In this document: positions 56,180-64,000 of the stretch, one piece after another | Layout: each line of letters begins with the position of its first letter | How positions within the stretch are numbered: the stretch's first letter is position 1 | Source of the DNA: Melieria omissa | Lineage: Eukaryota > Arthropoda > Insecta > Diptera > Ulidiidae | Length of the DNA stretch: 64,000 nt | Direction: 5' to 3' | Assembly (NCBI GenBank): GCA_963971225.1 | Contig: OZ020267.1 | Location: forward strand, 125,578,068 to 125,642,067 | Made by a program: the position numbers and the translations under genes | Notes under the pieces: generated by a model | What the model was told of the DNA's origin: nothing | The model's input: only the letters and a program-made list of their open reading frames with translations | Databases searched by the model: none

Positions 56180-57467
56180 GTTATTTTGTTTTGTGTGTTT
56201 GATTTTGGGCAAAATGTGGAGTGTAAATAATTTTAATGAAGTTGTAAAACAATTTATGCGAGCGAAGGCGCCATCAGTGGATAACTAATGTGATGCAAGT
56301 AATTTGTTGAGTTATTTCGAGGCATTTTAGTCTCAATGCAATTTTCATGCATTTAGCTCCAACTTGTTAAAAAGATGATTAAATATTTGTTGATTTTAAA
56401 CTGTTTCAATGTGCCAAGATTTGGTTATTGATGTTTTTTGTCTTTTGGTTTTGTTTTTATTGTCTATTTCTGTCTGCTTTCACTCAACAAATCCGCATAA
56501 TCTGCAGTGCTAAAAATGTAAGCGCCGAAATCTGTTCGCTGCAATTTGCATAATGCTGGCAATATGCAAAAAACAAAAACAAAACAAAGCAAAATGAACA
56601 CATTTGCCACAATTGCTTTTGGCAGCTTCATTCGAATGCGACTAAAGTTATGGCAGCGTTTTCGTTGTGTGTTTCATGTTGTTGTTGTTGCACCACATAA
56701 GTTATGCATTTTAGGCAACAATAACATTGATGTTGTTGGTATTGTTGTATTTGTTGTTGGCTTAGCAACTTTTCAGGCAATGACAGTGCCTAATGAGTTC
56801 ACATTATCACCTCAGCACACTTCCCTCTTCACTCCTCTCGTCTGTCAACCATTTTCCCAGCCCCTCTTCTCCCCTTTTTCATTGCACCACGCACGTACAT
56901 ACATTCACTTGTATGTATTTTCTCTCTAACACTAAATAATTTTCACACAACTCCAACAAATTGCTTCTGTCTGTCCGTTTTGGCCGCTCGGCAAAGGACG
57001 CATTGAAATTGATTTGCCGCATCTGTCACGTAATGCATTAAAATTCAACACAATTGCCGTAATCAGCGGCGACAGCAGCAGGTGGCAATTGTCTGTTATT
57101 GTTATTAGGCCAACTTGTACAGGTAGTTGTAGTTGTTGTATTGTTGTTGTTGTTGTTACTGTGATCGCTGCTGTGTTGCATTATAGTTGCGATTGTAGTC
57201 GTTGTTGAAAACAACGTAATGCGCCTTGTTGCTGCTGATTGATAAAGTGTCACACCTGACTGTGTGGCCAGCTTTCACTTCAAATCGATCCTGTTGGCCA
57301 TTGAGATTTGATAAACCGCTATTGTTTGCGGTATTACAATGGCAGCATTTGTGGCCGCAGTCTCTCATTCCACACAGTCCCTTGTTCAGCCAGCCAATTT
57401 AACCTAATTTACTGTTTTGGCTGCTTCGTGTGTCATGTAAACTGTAAACTTAAATGTTGGTTTATAA
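56180..57467. other. Unique DNA with GTT runs
   Basis: GTTGTT runs near 56678-56695, 56727-56760 and 57123-57158 generate low-complexity frames. The 127-residue frame at 56546-56929 has no recognisable domain. Confidence 0.4.
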
Positions 57468-58334
57468 CACTGTGCGACAAATATTAAAAAAATTTTCACA
57501 CTGGAAAAAATCCATATGGGCATGAAACTAGAGACCAAATATAGTAATACTGCGTACTCAGTTTTTAATTTCTAAATCATTTGTGCTTTTAAAAGGACTT
57601 CAAAATTTGTAAGGGTATGAAAAGTAAAAAAATATAAAAAATACTTAACTTTGTTAGAATATGGCGATATGTATATCAAATGAAAGAGGAAAGGCTCGAA
57701 AATTTAAATAAAATTACTTTTTTATATATTTGTAAAAAAAGGATATGAAAAAGGTCCTTTAAAAATTTTAATCCTTAATATCCTTGAAAATTTATATAGA
57801 ATTTTCTTGAAAAGTAAGTATGTTAACACTCAAAATCTCCTTGATCAAGTGTCAAAATTTCATTTGTATCTTTTTATTATTTCGAATACTGATACTCAAA
57901 TAAATTAGAATCCTTGTACTTCATTAGAATTGTAGCTTCCATCTTTTTGTATTCGAACCAATAAAGTTAGAGTCATGAAATTTTGACATGTGATCAAGGA
58001 CACTTTGCGTTTTAATATAGTTACTTTTTAAGAAAATTCAATATAAATTTTTAAGGATATAAAAGATTAAAGTTTTCAAATGACCTTTTTCATATCCTGT
58101 TTTTACAAATCTTGAGTCTTTCCTCTTTCATCTGACATGCATATCGCCATATTCTAACGAGGTTAAGTATTTTTTATATTTTTTTTATTTGTATCTCCTT
58201 CAAAATTTTTAAGTCCTTTTAAAAGCACAAAGGATTTTGAAATGAAAAACTGAGTACGCAGTATTACTATGTTTGGTCTCTAGTTTCACGCCTAAATGGA
58301 TTTTTCCCGCTGTAAAAAATGCTGTCGCACGGTG
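57468..58334. mobile_element. 867-bp near-complete palindrome (foldback-type DNA element)
   Basis: The ends CACTGTGCGACA and TGTCGCACGGTG are inverted. Inverted similarity then continues inward on both sides almost to the centre: GAAACTAGAGACCAAA, TACTGCGTACTCAGTTTTT, TTAGAATATGGCGATATG and CCTTGATCA-GTGTCAAAATT all recur reversed. The arms are about 57468-57890 and 57950-58334. CACWRTG-like ends recall Transib or hAT elements, but a convincing target duplication is not seen (TATAA on the left, TAATA on the right). No coding capacity. Confidence 0.82.
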
Positions 58335-60186
58335 TAATATTGTTGTGGACTCGGAGCCTTCAAGACGTGTCCTCATAAGTTTTTTGTTTTTTATAGGGCA
58401 ACATAAAACAATGCTGAGCAAACAGTGTCTTGTTGCAAATTACTTCACTCCATTACACAAAATTTTCGCACAAGTCTGGTGGGAAAACTTTGACCCCGTG
58501 AGGCGTTCTCGTCTCTTATTAATAAAATTAAATTAATATTTTAAAAACTAAAAACTGCACAGCCAGCGAAAAATTGTTACACACACACACAACATAAACA
58601 GTGGGTCTGCATACATGCAAATTGCACATTGGGGACTGGCGGCAATGCCACGGATTACGCCACATTTCCGACCATTGCGCCGCATATGCGTGAACCGAGT
58701 GCAAGTAGTCAGCCAGCCAGCCAGTCAGTCGACCAGTCAGCCAGCGTGCGCGCCGTTAAACGACACTTTTTACAGCCCTGAACTTTCGCTTCGTGTCGTT
58801 CTTATGTGCGCACGAAACGACTTTCGCATGCAAAAATGTCGCCGCCCAGCGTTTGCCGCTCAACTTTATGACTTTTCGACGTACGAGTAGATGCCGCCGC
58901 GTGCTGCTTTTAAAATGTTTTCAACGCATTTTTTTTTAGAACTTACACTCGCTCTTTTCTTTTAACGATTTCGTGTGTTTTCGGCTTCTTACTTAGTTTA
59001 TTTTATTTTTTCGCCAAACAGCATTTTCGAGTTGTACGTGTAAATTTGTTGTAATCTCGTAATCTTGTTGCTTTTAATTTTTCACTGGAGAGATTAAGCG
59101 TGTGTGTGTGAGAGAGAGAGAGAGATAGAGTTCGCAGCGGACGTTGGATGGAGTATGTGTGACATTTATGATTCACTTGTTTTTTTTTTTGTCACCGACA
59201 TGAATTACTACAGCTGAGGTATTTTTCAACGCAATACACTTTGCGTTATCTCTTAAAATTGTTGGCTTTAAGAAAAAAAGGAAGATTACTAAGCCAAAGA
59301 GAGAAAACGTTAAGGTTGAATTGAGTTTTTCTAGAAGAGGTTAAATTAAGCTTTTAGCTGGGTTTCATACTATCTTTAAGACCGTTGCCTGATAAGAGAG
59401 TACAACAAGGTTATCACCTTGACTTACAGTTTGTGAAATACAAAAATATGAGGTTCGCTGAATTGTCAAATCCTTAAGAACAAACTACGTAATGGTAACT
59501 GTGCAGTGTTTCATTGGGTTTCAAGTTCAGGCCCAATGATCCAGCCAGTGGTGCACATGGGAGGAGAGGGATTTTTGTACAGAACTTTTGAGCCCAATAC
59601 CTCAAATGGTATTCAGATCAGATTTGCTACTCAAAATGTTTGTGACAAACAGATATTTTTGTGGTGAATCCCCCAATCCTCACTTCATTGCTTAGCCAAC
59701 AAATCTTCTTCGCATATTTACACTATCCACTCATAGGCCCTGGACTATTTGGTGGATTAAAAACTTTTTCAATAAGGAAAAAGATTGACTGAAAATTTGC
59801 GGAACAAGAGACTAAACAGTTTCTGGCACCAAGCAGAGGAAGTTCCCACAAGCGCCTTACATTAAATATAAAGAACTTCTGTATGTTCATTGGACCTACC
59901 TACTCAAGTGTAATCTTAATCAATTGGAAATTTCCTTAATGGGACATGTATCAAGGAACAAGAATGTAAATGACCCAAAATTTGATGATATTTTATAAGT
60001 GAAAAGTTTACTGTGCAAGATCGCAGTGGAAAGAATGGTTGGTCATTTGTCCAGAAAGGAATACAGGAAGACAAGCATCAGTTATTACATTACAGGAACA
60101 GAAGACTTCAAACATAAATAAAATATTGGTATTCGAGGAATGCAGTAAAAGGAGCAAATTTTTATTAGAATATGTTAAGAAATCAT
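58335..60186. other. Unique DNA, no supported gene
   Basis: A CAGC-rich segment (58706-58746) and a TG/AG microsatellite at 59099-59125 are present. The motif GTGGTGCACA with AAATGTTTGTGACAAACAGA (59549-59655) echoes 46256-46330. Confidence 0.35.
59099..59125. repeat. (TG)n(AG)n compound microsatellite
   Basis: A TG run passes directly into an AG run and then GATAGAG. Confidence 0.95.
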
Positions 60187-61031
60187 AGAATAGAATAGAA
60201 CTTGATGGGGTTTATTGCACTGAGCCCAGATGTGATCTGCTGTGCCCCTCCACAAGTTGTTAGAGAACATTCCTTGGACCCTCCGACCTAGTGAAGCTTA
60301 TTAACTCAGGGGGATTTAGGTGCTTGATGATCTCTTCTGCAAGCGAGAACTGGCCCAAGTAATGCATCCTGTTTCGACATACTGCATCGCAGTGTAGTAT
60401 AATGTATTCGGGAGTCTCCTCTGCTGTTCCGCAGAGTCAACACACGCTAACCTGTTTCAGCCCGATTGCATGTATGTATATGTTTCCTCAAACTCTAGTG
60501 CCCACTTAGAAGACTGGTGGCGTGTCTAAGCTGGGTTTTCCTTAGTTTAAGTTACTGGGCATAGATAAACAGGTAAAGATCCTCTGGCTGCCACGACACA
60601 GAAGAATTGATGGAAACCTGGAGGCAGACAGCCTTTCTAGAACTGTGGCACCTACGACCCACATGGGACCGGAACCCCTTACTGGACTGGGCAGAAGCGC
60701 CATAGCAGAGTCACTCAGACTTGAGGAGAGAAAACACTGGTCTAACGCCCCCAAATGGAGTGAAGAAAGCCCCTTTAATAAAGATTTTCGGCTTCCTAAG
60801 ACCCAAGGCGTTAGACCAGTGTTTTCTCTCCTCAAGTCTGAGTGACTCTGCTATGGCGCTTCTGCCCAGTCCAGTAAGGGGCTCCGGTCCCATGTGGGTC
60901 GTAGCTGCCGCAGTTCTAGGAAGGCTGTCTGCCTCCAGGTTTCCATCAATTCTTCTGTGTCGTGGCAGCCAGAGGATCTTTACCTGGTGGTCTATGCTCA
61001 GTAAATTTAATGCCTCTATGCATTTCAGCAA
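60187..61031 (-). pseudogene. RNase-H-bearing non-LTR retrotransposon 3' remnant
   Basis: The minus strand carries part of an RNase H domain (QVKILWLPRHRRIDGNLEAD, as in the V.W.PGH..I.GNE.AD motif, with P and G residues altered), followed by PLTGLGRSAIAESLRLEE. Farther on is the C-terminal cysteine/histidine tail C-stop-LCGTAEETPEYIILHC then AVCRNRMHYLGQ, ending NPPELISFTRSEG before TAA. The stop sits where an arginine would be expected (CGA to TGA). The 3' end runs into TTCTATTCTATTCTATG, a short tail-like repeat near 60187. Such RNase H domains occur in I/R1/Loa-type elements; the exact clade is uncertain. The middle is rearranged by an inverted duplication. Confidence 0.78.
60552..61003. 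repeat. Inverted duplication (about 197-bp arms) within the RNase H remnant
   Basis: The segments 60552-60748 and 60808-61003 are reverse complements with about 4 mismatches over the inner 180 bp. The outermost 20 bp are more diverged. The spacer is about 59 bp and includes unrelated sequence on each side of its centre. Both arms encode the same RNase H segment, so the sequence can fold into a long hairpin. Confidence 0.95.
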
Positions 61032-61169
61032 ACCCTGAGGTTATCTCTCTATCTATCCTGAGGTAATAATGCACAAATCTGTGAGACGAAATAAGAATAG
61101 TATGTAACTTTGTAAGATCTTCTCCCCAGTTTATAGAAGCAATGAATGTCAAAAGTAACGAATATCGAG

Positions 61170-61310
61170 TCATACAAGTTATGTGAGGATGTGGGCTAGT
61201 AATAAGAAATACCGATACTTTTTAGAATCAAGTACTGGATTACGAGTTATATGAGCTGCTTGATGATGTGAAGCAGTGATAAGAAATAACGATACTTTTG
61301 AGAATCAAAT
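61170..61310. repeat. Degenerate tandem pair, about 75-bp period
   Basis: AGTAATAAGAAATACCGATACTTTT near 61197 and AGTGATAAGAAATAACGATACTTTT near 61271 are followed by AGAATCAAGTACT / AGAATCAAATACT. GATACT motifs continue to about 61810. Confidence 0.75.
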
Positions 61311-64000
61311 ACTACATACTACAAATACTACATACTGATATTTTACAAATTAATCGATAGTTTTCCATAAACAAAAAGCTTCCTTCCTCTTCATTTTATT
61401 GCTTTCCAAACCATAGAAATTTTGACTGAGTACTTCCATATTGGCAACTTTTTAATACAGAAATAGTCAGTTCTTTTTCATATTATCGGGCATCACAATG
61501 GGCCTTTGGAGCCTCCTAGTGTTTTTGCTGAGAACCAGTAAGCCGCCTGTCTTACCTAACCTAACCTTTCCATATTACGTACTTTTTGAAACAGTTAAAG
61601 CGTAGATTCAAGCACTTGAAGATATGGAAGACTTTATTCAAACCATATTGAGTATACATTTCGATACCGAAAACCTTGGTACTTACTTAGTACAGACAAT
61701 AGTAATTGTTGTCAATGCTTAGTAGCTACTTTTAGCTACAGATAACCTTTCGATACTGACTATAAATATCGATACTGAGTACTTTCGACATTGAAAACTA
61801 GGTCACACATGAAACCTCATACTAGGTTATGTTAGGTATTGATAGCTACCTATATAAGAGACACGCTTGGGACCTAAGAGGCCCATTGTGATACTCCACA
61901 CCACATATTTCACCCGATTTTGAAATTTATATGCCACACTGTTTTTCCATGCTTTTTTACAAGATGGAGGATGCACAAAGATGCCAAGATGCCGAATCCA
62001 CTTGTCTGATTCTTGTAATTCTCAACTGCTTCATGGGGGGAGCCATAGAAATAAATGAGTCCGAGCTAGGATTTGAACTTAGGGCCTCGGTATGAGAAAC
62101 CAGCGAGCTACCCGTTGAATACAACTACTGATACTAAGTACTTTCTGTAGTAAGAATTGATATTATTAAAAGTTGAGTACTGAAAGAAGAAGGAAGTCAT
62201 CTGAGAATAAAAAGTCCGTGTCTTCTTTGGAAAGATGCAGTAAAAGAAGCTCTGTTTTCGCTAATTCACGAAAGCAAGCACGAAGCAGCGATGTCTGGTA
62301 ACCACTTAATGGGAGTTTGCACTTAATGAGTTTGCTTCTTATTTCTGGACTTAAAATTTAATAGTTTTCAATAAGATAATAAAAAATTTAAGAAAATAAT
62401 TCATAAGCCTTTCTGTATATATATTTTATTATTTATATATATTTTATTTATTTTATTTTATTATTAATACTAATTTTTTTCTTTCTTTAAGACAACTTTG
62501 CGTCATAACTTTTTGTAAAAGAATATTATTTTTTTTTTATTTAATTGAATATTCAGTTTTCCCAAAATTTCCTAAAACAATTTTCGACACTTACTCAAAA
62601 CTCATAAAAAAATTAATAAATTTATACAATTTTGCGTCATAACTCTTTGTTTTATATGGTTTTAAAAATATTATAATTTTTTAATTTTAATTTCATTGAA
62701 TATTCAATTTTCCAAAAATTTCCTAAATGCAATTTTCAACATGCATTGTCGACTTTCCATTTCACTACGGCCAAATTTTTTAGTTGCTGTCGTTTGATTC
62801 GATTTTCTGCCGACAGCTGTTGCGTGTTTAATACGAATTTAATACACTTTCTAAACTTTTCCAAAATTTGCCGTCTCCCTTCGAAAGTCGGCACATGTTG
62901 TCCGGGCAATGAAACAAGCATTAGTAGCTCGCTTCGGCCGCTCATTTGGCCAAACATATGTCACGCAATGAATCGGCTTTGCCCAAAAACTTGAAGCCAC
63001 CTTTGAGTGCGGCAACTTTAAGTCGTCGTGGCAGTGCAGCGCAGCGCTCGTTGATAATGCGAACGAACACCTATCACCGCAGGTCAGATAATTTGACATA
63101 ATGTCAAAATGTGCGCTACATCTTTGCTTTTGCTTTTGCCGGTGCAGTTTCAGCTTCTCTGGCTGCTGCCATTAATTTCGGGTGATTGTAGTTGCTGCTG
63201 CTGCTGGTTTTTCTTCCGCTTCGGAAACGAACTGAAATTTTTTTGATGATGAATGATTTCGCATATCATATTGTAGCGGCACCACCGCCACCATGACATC
63301 ATAACTTTTGCGATGATATATTGCATTACTACATGATTTGCCGCCTGGCACCGAGCGCCAGCACGCTGCCAGTTGGCTCTGACCTGGGCTCCAGACACGG
63401 CAGCTGCTTGTTTCGCAGCATCGAAAGAGAAACGAAAAAAAAGAACAACGCATAAAAGGAAAACACTACAAATGAGAAAAATTGGGAAAATTGGTAGTGG
63501 GGCTGGGGTCGGTGGGTAGGTGGGCTCGGGTCGAGCGAAAAGCGACGAGTATATTGACGCGAACTGTGCAGTTTTTGCTCGTCCGAAACTCATCAGTGCG
63601 CGCATGAAAGTGCGCACACATGCACAAACATTAATTCCAATACAGATATGTTAATGGCTGTGTGTGTGTGTTTGTATACATATGTATGTGTCCTTACACG
63701 TATTTACATGTGTGCATATGTGCCAGCAGCGCCGTGTCTGGTGTCTCCAAAGTGTCGTATGTCGTCCGTACTTGAGATAATTTCTTCTTAAGGTCCTCGC
63801 TGTCCGCTGTGCCATTGCTTCTGGCTCGCACGCCACCACAGCCGACACTTTTTCGCTGCGCCACTAAAGTGGTCTGCCTTGGTACGTCGCATATTCCGTA
63901 AATTATTCACACCCCAAGTGAATGTTAGTAGAGGTTTAGGTGTAAACAAAATCGTTTGTCCACTTTGAACTGTGGGAACTCCTTCAAAATTTGAGAGATC
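61311..64000. other. AT-rich, then GC-richer unique DNA
   Basis: 61490-61570 carries a repeat tail with CACAATGGGCC and ACCTAACCTAACC; a reversed piece is at about 61875-61895. From about 62740 the sequence is GC-richer and has overlapping frames on both strands (for example 155 residues at 63150-63617 minus), none recognisable. It may be regulatory DNA near a host gene outside the window. Confidence 0.35.

Noticed and set aside
63150..63617. 155-residue minus-strand frame with poly-Gln
   Set aside because: The Gln run comes from a CTG/TTG stretch; overlapping frames in another phase (63172-63453) are equally open. No evidence for a gene.

Overview
This window is eukaryotic nuclear DNA, almost certainly from a fly (Diptera). 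A tephritid-like or other higher fly with a large, repeat-rich genome is my best guess. The evidence is the AT-rich background, abundant CA/TG and CAA/GTT microsatellites, several mariner families, a restriction-like-endonuclease retrotransposon, RNase-H non-LTR debris and many TTAA-flanked MITEs. The species assignment is inference; no host gene is recognisable that would settle it.

The window looks like intergenic or long-intron sequence. The only long, clearly functional-looking protein is the 959-residue reverse transcriptase/endonuclease at 15165-18044 (minus). It belongs to a non-LTR element of the R4/Dong type and sits inside a (TTTTA)n pentanucleotide array. Two short frames, 3400-3676 (minus) and 55748-56140 (plus), have base composition and codon use that could reflect host exons, but I do not recognise either.

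Layout. 1-1280: AT-rich DNA and a long (AAAAT)n array. 1546-2056: internally deleted mariner. 2681-2903: 5'-truncated non-LTR tail with a perfect 14-bp target duplication. 3.4-4.3 kb: GC-richer island. 4.6-5.0 kb: Helitron-like minisatellite element. 6362-7503: TTAA-flanked element carrying odd-spaced palindromes. 10.25-12.74 kb: TTAA elements, one nested in another. 14.7-18.26 kb: pentanucleotide array with the R4/Dong-like insertion. 20.5-21.9 kb: mariner remnant and tRNA-derived SINE-like sequence. 25.7-28.3 kb: mixed retroelement debris and a MITE with about 118-bp terminal repeats. 29.5-31.3 kb: second Helitron-like element, interrupted by a mariner. 31.8-34.3 kb and 36-42 kb: clusters of nested TTAA MITEs. 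43.5 kb: fourth pentanucleotide array. 44.6-45.5 kb: LTR-like unit. 50.2-51.6 kb: TIR element, non-LTR tail and LTR-like remnant. 53.7-55.0 kb: second mariner of the same family next to a 296-bp tandem duplication. 57468-58334: near-complete 867-bp palindrome. 60.2-61.0 kb: RNase-H retrotransposon remnant with a head-to-head inverted duplication.

The strongest biological story is a restriction-like-endonuclease retrotransposon apparently using a simple pentanucleotide repeat as its landing site. The second is a diverse set of TTAA-inserting MITE families that insert into one another; paired copies in the window reveal empty sites. Several of these families also carry short palindromes with one-base spacers. 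Coordinates of repeat edges are read by eye and may be off by a few bases.
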